NCBI GenBank assembly: GCA_028689145.1
Contig: JAQTWT010000010.1
Location: 1-64,000 of the forward strand
Origin: Gallionella sp.
Lineage (GTDB): Bacteria; Pseudomonadota; Gammaproteobacteria; Burkholderiales; Gallionellaceae
DNA: 64,000 nucleotides
Direction of reading: 5' to 3'
The notes beneath the pieces are model-generated. The model worked only from the letters and a program-made list of their open reading frames with translations, was not told the DNA's origin and did no database searches. This document shows, piece after piece, positions 45,497-54,145 of the stretch. Made by a program: the position numbers and the translations under genes. The stretch's first letter is position 1. Each line of letters starts with the position of its first letter.

Positions 45497-48400
45497 TTAA
45501 TTTTTCTTCCCGGTAGAAAATTTAATTTCGCGCGCCTTGACCAGTGCATATAAAACCGGAATCACGATCAAGGAAAGGAAGGTGACCGAGATCATGCCGC
45601 CTACCATCGGCGCGGCGATGCGGCGCATCACTTCGGAGCCGGTGCCGCTGCCCCACATGATGGGCAGCAGCCCGGCGATGATGGCGCACACCGTCATCAT
45701 GATCGGACGCACGCGCAGCAATGCCCCTTGCGTTACCGCCTCGTGCAGGTCGTCCACCGAGAACAGCTCGCCGCTGGCCTCACGCTTTACCTTGAGTGCC
45801 TGATGGGCGTGGCCGATGTAAATCAGCATGATCACGCCGATCTCCGCCGCCACGCCGGATAGCGCGATGAAGCCGACCGCCGCCGCGACCGACAGGTTGT
45901 AGCCCAGCGACCACAGCAGCCACACCCCGCCCACCGTGGCGAACGGCACCGAGAGCATCACGATCAGGGTTTCGGTGACCCGCCTAAAGTTGAGATACAG
46001 CAATAAAAAGATGATCAGCAGCGTGATCGGTATCACGATCTTCATCTTGGCGGCGGCGCGCTCCATGTATTCGAACTGTCCGCTCCAAGTGGCGTAGTAA
46101 CCGGGCGGAAATTTTACTTTTTCCGCCACTGCCTTGCGCGCATCGGCCACATACGAACCGATGTCGCGGTCGCGGATGTCCACGAAGATGTAGGCGGAGA
46201 GCAGCGCGTTCTCGGTGCGGATGGCGGGCGCGCCCTTGACCACTTCCACCTTGGCAAGTTGACCGAGCGGGATCATCGCACCGCCCATGCTCGGCACCAG
46301 CACTTCTCTTGCGATCTGCTGCGGGTCGCTGCGCAACTCGCGCGGATAGCGCACGATCACGCCGAAGCGTTCGCGCCCCTCCACCGTGGTGGTCACCATC
46401 TCGCCGCCCAAGGCGGTTGCGATGACATCCTGCAAGTCGCCTATTGCCATGCCGTAGCGCGCCAGCGCTTCACGATCCGGCACGATGTCGAGGTAATAGC
46501 CGCCGGTGATGCGTTCGGCAAACGCGCTGGTGGTGCCCGGAACCGTCCTGACCGCAGCCTCGATCTCCTTGGCCACGCGCTCGATGCCTTCCAGGTCCTT
46601 GCCGAACACCTTGACGCCTATCGGCGTGCGGATGCCGGTGGCGAGCATGTCGAGGCGCGCCTTGATCGGCATGGTCCACGAGTTGGCCACGCCCGGAATT
46701 TGCAGCGCCTTGTCCATCTCGGCGATCAGTTTGTCGGTCGTCATGCCGGGCCGCCACTCGGCCTCCGGCTTGAGGTTGATCACCGTCTCGAACATCTCCG
46801 GTGGCGCAGGATCGGTGGCGGTCTGTGCCCTTCCAGCCTTGCCGTACACCGATGCGACTTCGGGGAAGCTCTTGATGATCTTGTCCTGCGTCTGCAACAA
46901 CTCCGCCGCCTTTGTCATGGACATCGCGGGCAGCGAGGCGGGCATGTAGAGCAGCGTGCCCTCGTTAAGCGTCGGCATGAATTCGCTGCCCAGGCGCATC
47001 GCCGGATAGGCAGTCAGCCCAAGCAGAATCAGGGCTGCCATGATGGTGGTTTTCTTGTAGCGCATCACCGCCGCGATAAGCGGGCGATAAGCCCAGATCA
47101 AAAATCGGTTCAGCGGATTCTTGTGTTCCGGCATGAGTTTGCCGCGAATGAACAGTCCCATCAGCACCGGCACCAGCGTGATAGACAGCAACGCCGCACC
47201 CGCCATGGAGAACGTTTTGGTAAACGCCAGCGGCGAGAACAGCCGCCCTTCCTGCGCCTCCAGCGTGAACACCGGCAGGAAGGATACGGTGATGATGAGC
47301 AGCGAGAAAAACAGCGCGGGGCCGACTTCCTTGCACGCCTCCAGCATCGCTTCAAAGCGCGACTCGCCCTCCTTGAGTCGCTCCAGATGTTTGTGCGCGT
47401 TCTCTATCATCACGATAGCCGCATCTACCATCGCGCCAATCGCAATCGCAATGCCGCCCAGGCTCATGATGTTGGAATTCATGCCCAGCGCGCGCATGGC
47501 GGTGAAGGCGATCAGCACGCCGATGGGCAACATCACGATGGCCACCAGCGCGCTGCGCACGTGCATCAGGAACACGATGCATACCAGCGCGACGATAGCG
47601 CTTTCCTCCAGCAGCGTGCCTTTCAGGTTGGCGATGGCACGGTTAATCAGGTCGGAGCGGTCGTACACCGATTGAATGGTTACGCCCTCCGGCAAGCCGG
47701 GGGCGATCTCGGCAATCTTAGACTTGATGTTGCGGATCACCTCCAGCGCGTTCTCGCCAAAGCGCGCCATCACGATGCCGGACACCACTTCACCCTCGCC
47801 GTTCAGTTCGGTGAGGCCGCGCCGCTCGTCCGGGCCAAGCTCGACCCGCGCGATGTCGCGGATCAGCACCGGCGTACCCATCTCCGACTTAACCACCAGA
47901 TTCTCGAGGTCGCCCTTGCCGCGCAGATAACCCCTGCCTCGCACCATGTACTCGGTCTCGGCCATTTCCACCACGCGCCCGCCGACATCGCGATTGGAGT
48001 CGCGGATCACCTGCGTCACTTTCATCAGCGGGATGTTATAGGCGCGCAGCTTCACCGGATCGACCGTCACCTGATACACCTGCACGAAACCGCCGACGGA
48101 AGCCACCTCGGCCACGCCATGCGCCTTGGTAAGCTGATAACGCAGAAACCAATCCTGAATCGTGCGCAGTTCGGCCAGCGTCTTGTTCACGCCGATCACC
48201 GCGTACTGATACACCCAGCCCACGCCGGTCGCATCCGGGCCGATCTGCGGCGTTACGCCCTTGGGCAATTTGCCGGAAGCGAAATTGAGGTACTCCAACA
48301 CCCGCGAGCGCGCCCAGTAGAGATCGGTGCCGTCCTCGAAAATCACATACACGAAGGACGCGCCGAACACCGAGAAGCCGCGCACCACCTTGGACTTCGG

Positions 48401-48628
48401 CACCGAAATCATCGAAGTGGTCAGCGGGTAGGTGACCTGGTCTTCCACCACTTGCGGCGCTTGGCCGGGATATTCGGTAAAGACGATCACCTGCACGTCT
48501 GACAAATCCGGCAGCGCGTCCAGCGGCGTTTTCACCACCGCGTAGATGCCCGCCAGCGTGATGAACAGCGTGGCGAGCAGCACCAGAAAACGGTTGCGCG
48601 CCGACCAGTCTATGATGGCATTCAACAT
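45497..48628 (-). CDS. cusA: CusA heavy-metal RND efflux pump
   Basis: The 1043-residue pump has 12 spans and two large periplasmic loops. It carries the heavy-metal RND signature around IGAMVDAAIVMIENAHKHLE. The Met-rich central cleft region YMPASLPAMSMTKAAEL fits the copper/silver type. It uses the proton gradient to export Cu(I)/Ag(I) from periplasm and cytoplasm through CusC. It starts one base after the cusB stop, in the operon cusC-cusB-cusA. Its final codons are duplicated at 44840-44912. Confidence 0.96.
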   Translation of the reverse strand: MLNAIIDWSARNRFLVLLATLFITLAGIYAVVKTPLDALPDLSDVQVIVFTEYPGQAPQVVEDQVTYPLTTSMISVPKSKVVRGFSVFGASFVYVIFEDGTDLYWARSRVLEYLNFASGKLPKGVTPQIGPDATGVGWVYQYAVIGVNKTLAELRTIQDWFLRYQLTKAHGVAEVASVGGFVQVYQVTVDPVKLRAYNIPLMKVTQVIRDSNRDVGGRVVEMAETEYMVRGRGYLRGKGDLENLVVKSEMGTPVLIRDIARVELGPDERRGLTELNGEGEVVSGIVMARFGENALEVIRNIKSKIAEIAPGLPEGVTIQSVYDRSDLINRAIANLKGTLLEESAIVALVCIVFLMHVRSALVAIVMLPIGVLIAFTAMRALGMNSNIMSLGGIAIAIGAMVDAAIVMIENAHKHLERLKEGESRFEAMLEACKEVGPALFFSLLIITVSFLPVFTLEAQEGRLFSPLAFTKTFSMAGAALLSITLVPVLMGLFIRGKLMPEHKNPLNRFLIWAYRPLIAAVMRYKKTTIMAALILLGLTAYPAMRLGSEFMPTLNEGTLLYMPASLPAMSMTKAAELLQTQDKIIKSFPEVASVYGKAGRAQTATDPAPPEMFETVINLKPEAEWRPGMTTDKLIAEMDKALQIPGVANSWTMPIKARLDMLATGIRTPIGVKVFGKDLEGIERVAKEIEAAVRTVPGTTSAFAERITGGYYLDIVPDREALARYGMAIGDLQDVIATALGGEMVTTTVEGRERFGVIVRYPRELRSDPQQIAREVLVPSMGGAMIPLGQLAKVEVVKGAPAIRTENALLSAYIFVDIRDRDIGSYVADARKAVAEKVKFPPGYYATWSGQFEYMERAAAKMKIVIPITLLIIFLLLYLNFRRVTETLIVMLSVPFATVGGVWLLWSLGYNLSVAAAVGFIALSGVAAEIGVIMLIYIGHAHQALKVKREASGELFSVDDLHEAVTQGALLRVRPIMMTVCAIIAGLLPIMWGSGTGSEVMRRIAAPMVGGMISVTFLSLIVIPVLYALVKAREIKFSTGKKN

Positions 48629-48629
48629 G

Positions 48630-50231
48630 TCAGTGTCCCTCGTGAGGTGCGGGCTGCTTCGCTTGCAGTTTGGTAATTACATATTCGCCAGGCTTGCGTT
48701 CAACCAGTTCGAAGCTAATCGCAATCCCCGGCTTGATGCCTTGTGCCAGAGAGGAATTGGCGAGCGCGAAGTCCATGGTCATGCCAGGCCACCCCAGCGA
48801 TGTGATCGGGCCGTGTGTGATGGTCACGCGTTCTGCTTTGCTATCTAGGGCATCCAGCGTGCCTTGAGCCTGATGTCCTACCACCTTTGCTGGTTGTTTC
48901 GATGTGTCCGGTTTCTTTCCCCCGACCTCTGCGGGCACACTGCCGCCGTGTGCCGCATGGCCTCCAAGTCCGCCGAGCGCCGCCTTGAGGTTGCTCTCGG
49001 CATCGATCAGGAAGTTGGCCGCCACGACCACCTGTTCTCCTTCGGTAACACCATTCACTACTTCCACATAATTGTCGCTGCGGCTGCCCAACCTCACTTC
49101 GCGCGGCTCGAAGCGCCCTTCCGCCAGTTGCACCAAAACGATCTGGCGCGTGCCGCTATCGATCACCGCAGAGGTCGGCACAGCCAGCACTTTGTTATTG
49201 CCGCTCGCCGGCATTTCCACCTGTGCAAACATGGCGGGCTTGAGCAAGCCTTGCGGATTAGATATTTCCAACCGCACTGAAACGGTACGGGTTGCCGGAT
49301 TCAGGGTCGGGTAAACGTAAGCGACGACGGCATCGAACTGCTTGTCCGGGTAAGCGTTGATTCTCACCTTGGCCTTGGCTCCGGTTCTTACCAGCGCAAT
49401 ATCCTGTTCAAACACATCGGCCACCACCCACACCGAGGACAGGTCGGCGATCTGATACAGCATTTCGCCGGGCATGAAGCGCATCCCCTGCAAGGCTTTT
49501 TTCTCCAGCACGATGCCGTTCACCGGGGAATGGAAGGTCAGGCTGCGCCTGGTTGTTTCGGATTTGGACAGGTCTTGCAGCTGCTGTTCGGAAATATCCC
49601 AGTTCTTCAGGCGCAGCAGGCTGGACTCGGCAAGCTGTTGCATGCTGCGCCTGGTATCGCCATCTGCGCCCTTCAATGACGCGATACCTTCTGCCGCAAT
49701 CTCATATTCGCGTTGCGCGGAAACCAGTTCCGGGCTATAGGCATCGAACAGCGCTTGCCCTTTTTTTACCGGCTCGCCGGTGGTGTTTATATGCAACTTC
49801 TCTATCCAGCCCTCGAACTTGGGCGAGATGCTGTAGATGTGCCGTTCGTTGGCTTCCACCCTGCCTGCGGCGCGCACCGTTTTATCCAGCATGCGCAACG
49901 CCGCTTGTTCGGTTTTGACTCCCAGCTTCTGCACTTTCTCGACGCTGATGGTTACCTGCCCTGGGGCTGCCGAAGGGGCATTGCCCGGTTCATCTCCACC
50001 TTCATATACCGGAACATAGTCCATCCCCATCGAATCTTTCTTGGGCACTGGCGAGGTATCGGGCAAGCCCATTGCATTGCGGTAATACAAAATTTTGCGG
50101 GCCGGTTCTTTTTGCTGCGCAGCCTCAGTTTTCTGTCCGGCGCTCACCGCCTTCTGACCACCCAGCCAATACCCGCCTGCCGCAGCCACCACGACCAGCA
50201 CCCCGGCCACTATCACGTTTGCTTGTTTCAT
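48630..50231 (-). CDS. cusB: CusB membrane-fusion protein with fused CusF-like domain
   Basis: The 533-residue adaptor has an N-terminal span, then a heavy-metal-binding domain (YYRNAMG ... DSMGMDYVPVYEG at about 47-83). HlyD-type barrel and hairpin regions follow. A C-terminal CusF-like domain (about 455-525; LGWPGMTMDFAL) contains the Trp and Met residues of a Cu/Ag site. It joins CusA to CusC across the periplasm. The fused chaperone domain is in addition to the separate CusF-like protein. It overlaps the cusC stop by four bases. Confidence 0.94.
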   Translation of the reverse strand: MKQANVIVAGVLVVVAAAGGYWLGGQKAVSAGQKTEAAQQKEPARKILYYRNAMGLPDTSPVPKKDSMGMDYVPVYEGGDEPGNAPSAAPGQVTISVEKVQKLGVKTEQAALRMLDKTVRAAGRVEANERHIYSISPKFEGWIEKLHINTTGEPVKKGQALFDAYSPELVSAQREYEIAAEGIASLKGADGDTRRSMQQLAESSLLRLKNWDISEQQLQDLSKSETTRRSLTFHSPVNGIVLEKKALQGMRFMPGEMLYQIADLSSVWVVADVFEQDIALVRTGAKAKVRINAYPDKQFDAVVAYVYPTLNPATRTVSVRLEISNPQGLLKPAMFAQVEMPASGNNKVLAVPTSAVIDSGTRQIVLVQLAEGRFEPREVRLGSRSDNYVEVVNGVTEGEQVVVAANFLIDAESNLKAALGGLGGHAAHGGSVPAEVGGKKPDTSKQPAKVVGHQAQGTLDALDSKAERVTITHGPITSLGWPGMTMDFALANSSLAQGIKPGIAISFELVERKPGEYVITKLQAKQPAPHEGH

Positions 50232-51493
50232 AACTCTTCTCCCAACAGTCGTTCGATTTCGGCCAGACGCATCTGTGCTTCGGTCTGGGCTTTCAGCACT
50301 TCCAGCCTGGCATTCAAAACTTGCCGTGCAGCATCCAGCAGCGTCGCAAAATCCACCTTGCCGGTCTGATAGCCGATCAGCGCGGATTCAAAGGTGACAT
50401 TCGCTTGCGGCAGCAGGCCCGTTTCGCTCAGTTGCCCGGTACGCTGTGCCGCCTCGATTCCCGACAGGCTCTCGGCCAATGCAGACAGAATGCGGTTGGC
50501 GGTCGCCTCCTTGCGCGCCCTGGCTACCGCCAGCATGGCTTCGGACTCACGTTCCTGCGAGCGGCGCGACTCCTGCTGCAAGGGGATATTGAGTTCGACC
50601 ATCAGGCCCCACTCACGAACAGCTGTGCCAAACTGAGTCGGGGAGAGGCCCAGCGTAAAATCGGGATAGCGGTTTTTGTAAACGAGGTCACGGTTTTTTT
50701 CACTCGCACGGATACCCGCTTCATCCACAAACAAATCCGGGTTATGTTCGCGAATCCGGGCTTCCAGCGCCGCATAATTTTCCAAACTGGCCGTTGTGGG
50801 AATGTTGCGCAAGCTTTGCGGCGTGACCAGCGGCATAGTCGCCGGGCGCGACAACAAAGCATTCAGCCGTGCCCCGATTTGCTGCCTAGTATTGTTCAGC
50901 ATGACCAGCTCGGTTTTCATGACGGTTTGTTCAACTTGCGCGCGCACTGCGTCTTGCTGCGCGGCGAGACCGTTGGCATAACGAACTTGCGCAACTTTTT
51001 CCATCCGCACCACCAGATCAAACAGGTCGCGGGTGATTTTTTGACTGCCGGCAACGTAGTAATACTGCGCATAAGCCGACTTGATTTGCATCGCCAATTC
51101 CGCCCAGGTTGCAGCGGCACGCCCCTGAACCTGTTCTGCGCCCGCCTCGGCTGCACCACGCCGCAAATCGCGCTTGCCGAGCCACGGCAAGCTTTGCATC
51201 AGCGTGTAGCGCGTACTGCCGACCTGTGACGGCAGCAGGCTGGCAGCCTTGTCCATGCCCTGGTTGGTGACATCCATCAACTCTGTGCGCAACACAGGAT
51301 CGGGCAGGGCTGCAGCGGGTTGTACACGTTGTGTTGCGGCCTCCGCCTCGTAGCGCATTGCCGCAAATTCTGGATTGTGTTCGCGCGCATAGCTCAGCAA
51401 ACCCCGCAGATCCGTACCCAAAGTCAGTTCGGCGGCCTGTGCCGTCCAACTTGAAAAGCAGCCGAGCAACAACAATGCAATAATATTTCTCAT
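50228..51493 (-). CDS. cusC: CusC/TolC-type outer-membrane efflux protein
   Basis: The 421-residue protein has a signal peptide (MRNIIALLLLGCFSSWTAQA) and the TolC/OEP helical repeats with LPDPVLRTELMD and TLMQSLPWLGKR. It forms the outer-membrane channel of the Cus pump. The stop overlaps the cusB start (ATGA), showing operon translation. It has no lipobox Cys of the CusC type, so it is close to the CzcC/TolC-like family. Copper context comes from its neighbours. Confidence 0.9.
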   Translation of the reverse strand: MRNIIALLLLGCFSSWTAQAAELTLGTDLRGLLSYAREHNPEFAAMRYEAEAATQRVQPAAALPDPVLRTELMDVTNQGMDKAASLLPSQVGSTRYTLMQSLPWLGKRDLRRGAAEAGAEQVQGRAAATWAELAMQIKSAYAQYYYVAGSQKITRDLFDLVVRMEKVAQVRYANGLAAQQDAVRAQVEQTVMKTELVMLNNTRQQIGARLNALLSRPATMPLVTPQSLRNIPTTASLENYAALEARIREHNPDLFVDEAGIRASEKNRDLVYKNRYPDFTLGLSPTQFGTAVREWGLMVELNIPLQQESRRSQERESEAMLAVARARKEATANRILSALAESLSGIEAAQRTGQLSETGLLPQANVTFESALIGYQTGKVDFATLLDAARQVLNARLEVLKAQTEAQMRLAEIERLLGEEL

Positions 51494-51561
51494 GATTTAA
51501 TTCCTTTGTGATTAGAGATGCGCCGAGCTTTGCTCAACGTATCCTGCTACCCACTTCTGAA

Positions 51562-51939
51562 TTACTTGGCCATTTCAATATGCGTCACGATGTAATCGTC
51601 ATTCACCCTATCCATTGCAAAGCGCACTTTATCCCCCGCGTGTATGGATTTCAGTTGTTGCGCCTGTTTGATGCGATAGCTCATGGTCATGGCTGGCATC
51701 TTGACATTGGCAATCTCGCCATGTGCCAAGGTGATTTTTCCATTTTGCACGTCGACCTTCTTGACAACGCCATCGCTCAACGGCATGGTTTGTCCGTCGT
51801 CGTGCATCGCCTTCATGCTTTCTGGATTCATTTGTGACATGCCATCGTTGCCCATGCCGTGATCATGTTGCTCCGCCGCAAATGCGCCGGTATTGACCAG
51901 AAAGGCTAAAAACAAGCTGCCCGTTAATATTTTTTGCAT
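51562..51939 (-). CDS. CusF-like periplasmic copper chaperone
   Basis: The 125-residue exported protein (signal MQKILTGSLFLAFLVNTGAF) has a Met/His-rich linker and a small barrel with IANVKMPAMTMSYRI. This is the CusF MxM site. The Trp that caps copper in E. coli CusF is Met here, so the site may differ. It probably delivers Cu(I)/Ag(I) to CusB. It lies 68 bases upstream of cusC, in the same operon. Confidence 0.87.
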   Translation of the reverse strand: MQKILTGSLFLAFLVNTGAFAAEQHDHGMGNDGMSQMNPESMKAMHDDGQTMPLSDGVVKKVDVQNGKITLAHGEIANVKMPAMTMSYRIKQAQQLKSIHAGDKVRFAMDRVNDDYIVTHIEMAK

Positions 51940-51982
51940 GATTTACTCCATAAAAATGTGTGTGCTTTGTGCTCGCGCCGAT

Positions 51983-52438
51983 TCAATGACGCGCGAAAAC
52001 TTTGGCATTGCCATCCTCCTTAACCAGCAAGGTGTCGTACGGAACACTGCGTTCGCCTTCCATGCCGGGCGATCCGGGTGGCATCGAAGGCACGGCCAGA
52101 CCGAGGGCCTTGGGATGTTGTTTTAGCAAGCGCTTGATGTCCGCCGCAGGCACATGCCCCTCAACCAGATATTTCCCGACCTTGGCGGTGTGACAGGCGC
52201 CGAACCGGCTGGGCATGCCGAGTTTCTTGCGCGCCGCAGGCACATCGTCCACATCGTGCAGGCTCACCGTAAAACCGTTCTTCTGCAGATGCTCTGCCCA
52301 GGCTTTGCAACAACCGCACTGCGGGCTTTTGTACAGCTCCACCACGGGCAGCGCCTGTCCTGAGTCTGTACCTATGGGCTGCGCCATGACCGGACTGGCC
52401 GCAGCCAGCACGGCATACAGCGCCAGATTGCGCAACAT
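51983..52438 (-). CDS. DUF411 periplasmic protein
   Basis: After a signal peptide (MLRNLALYAVLAAASPVMA) the mature part has the DUF411 pattern VELYKSPQCGCCKAWAEHLQ, with a CGCC thioredoxin-like pair, and VEGHVPAADIKRLL. DUF411 genes are linked to copper resistance and the protein probably binds metal. It lies 43 bases before the CusF-like gene. The start at 52438 is preferred because it gives a clean signal peptide; the frame opens earlier at 52489. Confidence 0.9.
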   Translation of the reverse strand: MLRNLALYAVLAAASPVMAQPIGTDSGQALPVVELYKSPQCGCCKAWAEHLQKNGFTVSLHDVDDVPAARKKLGMPSRFGACHTAKVGKYLVEGHVPAADIKRLLKQHPKALGLAVPSMPPGSPGMEGERSVPYDTLLVKEDGNAKVFARH

Positions 52439-52609
52439 GGCACAGTCCCTAAAGGATGCTTTAGTGAAATTTGATTTGCTCGTATTCATGATCCGAATCC
52501 TTGAATAGGTGGCGAACAGGCGGTCGCAAGCGACTGCCTATCGATTCGGGACGAGAGCTGTTATGCCGGAAAAATCGGCGTGAAAACTGTGGAAGCGGCT
52601 CGCCCCGTG

Positions 52610-53029
52610 TCAGGAGCGGGCGAGGGGAGGCGGGTCGAACAGCGGCAGGGTAAGCGTGTAGAGTGTTACCAGATAAGGGGTAAAGGCGTGATCCGGCTGT
52701 TGTTCGGCAAGCGGCATCGCTACCGAATTGGCCATGTACCCGCAGCATGCCAGATGGCAGATCGCATGGTTGTTGCAGGAGGAGTTCGACTGGTCATGCT
52801 GACCGGAAGGCATCTCGTGATGCGCGGCAAGCTGCTCGTGCTGCGCGTGATCGATCATGGTGGTGTTCTGGGTATGCTGCGAGTGGTGTTCGTTTTGCTG
52901 CATCGCCGCCGCATGGCAGTCACCGCCCATCGACTGCATGGCAACCACCCCGGCCAGCGCATTGCCGCTAAACAACGGCAACCAGACGGCCAAAAACAAT
53001 GCGATAAATTTTCTGATGGGACGTGACAT
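52610..53029 (-). CDS. exported His-rich protein, DUF2946-like
   Basis: The 139-residue product begins MSRPIRKFIALFLAVWLPLF, a hydrophobic leader. His/Gln-rich segments follow (NEHHSQHTQNTTMIDHAQHE) with a CxxC-like NNHAICHLACCGY region. It resembles DUF2946 proteins, which sit at the head of copper operons. The gene is the first of the cluster on this strand; its promoter should lie in 53030-53160, next to the nasT control region. Confidence 0.7.
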   Translation of the reverse strand: MSRPIRKFIALFLAVWLPLFSGNALAGVVAMQSMGGDCHAAAMQQNEHHSQHTQNTTMIDHAQHEQLAAHHEMPSGQHDQSNSSCNNHAICHLACCGYMANSVAMPLAEQQPDHAFTPYLVTLYTLTLPLFDPPPLARS

Positions 53030-53161
53030 GTGCGTCAGCTTGGCAAAACTTGGGAGCGATGTCAATAGTTAGCATATATAAAACCGGACTGATGTGGCGA
53101 AGCTCGGCTAACGGCCATTCATAAAATTCCGAGCATGCACTCAGCCCAAATTCGTGCGTGA

Positions 53162-53178
53162 GGCACTATTCTTGTGCA
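53162..53178 (+). promoter_or_regulatory. NtrC-type enhancer site upstream of nasT
   Basis: GGCACTATTCTTGTGCA has the NtrC half-sites GCAC and GTGC separated by seven bases, as in the known consensus. It lies about 78-94 bases upstream of the predicted sigma-54 start, a usual enhancer distance. Confidence 0.7.
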
Positions 53179-53229
53179 TTGCTCCGATATGGTCATCAAG
53201 TTGGCCCATATCCATGGGGGATTTTGATG

Positions 53230-53245
53230 TGGCTCGCTTATTGCA
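53230..53245 (+). promoter_or_regulatory. sigma-54 promoter of nasT
   Basis: TGGCTCGCTTATTGCA matches TGGCACG-N4-TTGCA with one mismatch, and GG and GC are exactly 10 bases apart. The start is expected near 53256. Confidence 0.82.
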
Positions 53246-53275
53246 GCGTCATATTGAAAAATGCAAGGAGCCAAA

Positions 53276-53851
53276 TTGAAACGAATTCTGATAATTGATG
53301 ATGTGAGAGATCGTGCGGTCTGGCTGAAGGCCAGTCTCGAGCTTGCCGAATTCGATGTCGTCGGGGTGCTTGCTTGGGAGCAGGTGGATGAGCGCTCGAT
53401 ACAGGCCGCCTTGGCGGACGTGATCATTGTCGATGCGAATGCGCCCGGCCGGGATACGCTGGAGCAGATCAGCCTGATGTCCTCGACGCTGGAAAAGCCT
53501 GTCGTTGTGCTGGGCGGGCAGAAGGACCAGCACAGCATCCAGGAAGCCATGCGCGCGGGAGTCAGTGCTTATGTGGCGCATACGATACAGGGCGAGGATC
53601 TGAGCGGCATCATTCAGGTGGCTGCCGCCCGTTTTTCCGAGCACAAGCGGTTGCGCGACGAGTTGAAGGAGGCGAAGGATCAGCTGGCGGAACGCAAGCT
53701 TGTGGATCGCGCCAAGGGCATATTGATGACGGATCACGGCTATAACGAGGCGGATGCCTACAAGCGGATGCGCAGCATGGCGATGAGCAAGGGCAAGCGG
53801 ATGGCGGAAATCGCCGAAGCCCTCATTCTGGCCAAGGAGCTTAGCGCATGA
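53276..53851 (+). CDS. nasT: NasT, ANTAR-domain antitermination regulator
   Basis: The 191-residue protein has an N-terminal receiver-like domain (KRILIIDDVRDRAVWLKASL) and a C-terminal ANTAR domain (KLVDRAKGILMTDHGYNEAD ... MAEIAEALI). NasT binds RNA hairpins and lets RNA polymerase pass a terminator when nitrate or nitrite is present. The sigma-54 promoter start near 53256 leaves ATG 53261 almost without a leader, while AAGGAG at 53264-53269 fits TTG at 53276, so I choose TTG. The usual partner NasS is not in the window. Confidence 0.93.
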   Translation: MKRILIIDDVRDRAVWLKASLELAEFDVVGVLAWEQVDERSIQAALADVIIVDANAPGRDTLEQISLMSSTLEKPVVVLGGQKDQHSIQEAMRAGVSAYVAHTIQGEDLSGIIQVAAARFSEHKRLRDELKEAKDQLAERKLVDRAKGILMTDHGYNEADAYKRMRSMAMSKGKRMAEIAEALILAKELSA

Positions 53852-53974
53852 ACATGCATGAATTTGTACGGGCGCTGCACCAAAGTCGCACAGGGATGAG
53901 ACTGAATCGCCCATTCGATGCGACAAGATTGTGTAATAGTATGATTATTAATTGATATATTTATAATTTTATTC

Positions 53975-53990
53975 TGGCATGACTGTTGCT
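53975..53990 (+). promoter_or_regulatory. sigma-54 promoter of nrtA operon
   Basis: TGGCATGACTGTTGCT matches the -24/-12 consensus, with GG and GC 10 bases apart. Transcription should start near 54001, six bases before the first ANTAR hairpin. A weak NtrC-like match (TGCACC...) is near 53875. Confidence 0.82.
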
Positions 53991-54006
53991 TTGTAATAAC
54001 CATCAA

Positions 54007-54097
54007 CGAGCCAACGGCGGTTCGGAGAAGCTTAAGTAAGCGGCAATAAAGGACAAAGGCGTCCCACTGCGCAAAAGCGCAGTCGGACGCCTTTTTT
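54007..54097 (+). promoter_or_regulatory. ANTAR-target leader with overlapping terminator
   Basis: Hairpin P1, CGAGCC-AACGGC-GGTTCG (54007-54024), and P2, GGAC-AAAGGC-GTCC (54051-54064), each have a six-base loop with A at position 1 and G at position 4, the known ANTAR target. P2 overlaps the 5' strand of an intrinsic terminator (54055-54093: AAAGGCGTCC...GGACGCC, then TTTTTT). NasT binding P1/P2 would block the terminator and allow nrtA expression. Confidence 0.9.
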
Positions 54098-54145
54098 ATT
54101 TTGCAGATTCAATTCGCGGAACTGTTACGTAAAGGAGAGCAGGAA

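Noticed and set aside
46259-48502. Open reading frame of 747 codons on the plus strand
   Set aside because: Antisense shadow of cusA; the translation is His/Arg/Gln-rich without any recognised motif.
53875-53892. Second NtrC site upstream of nrtA (TGCACCAAAGTCGCACA)
   Set aside because: Only one half-site fits; the other half reads GCAC in place of GTGC, so it is noted only as weak.
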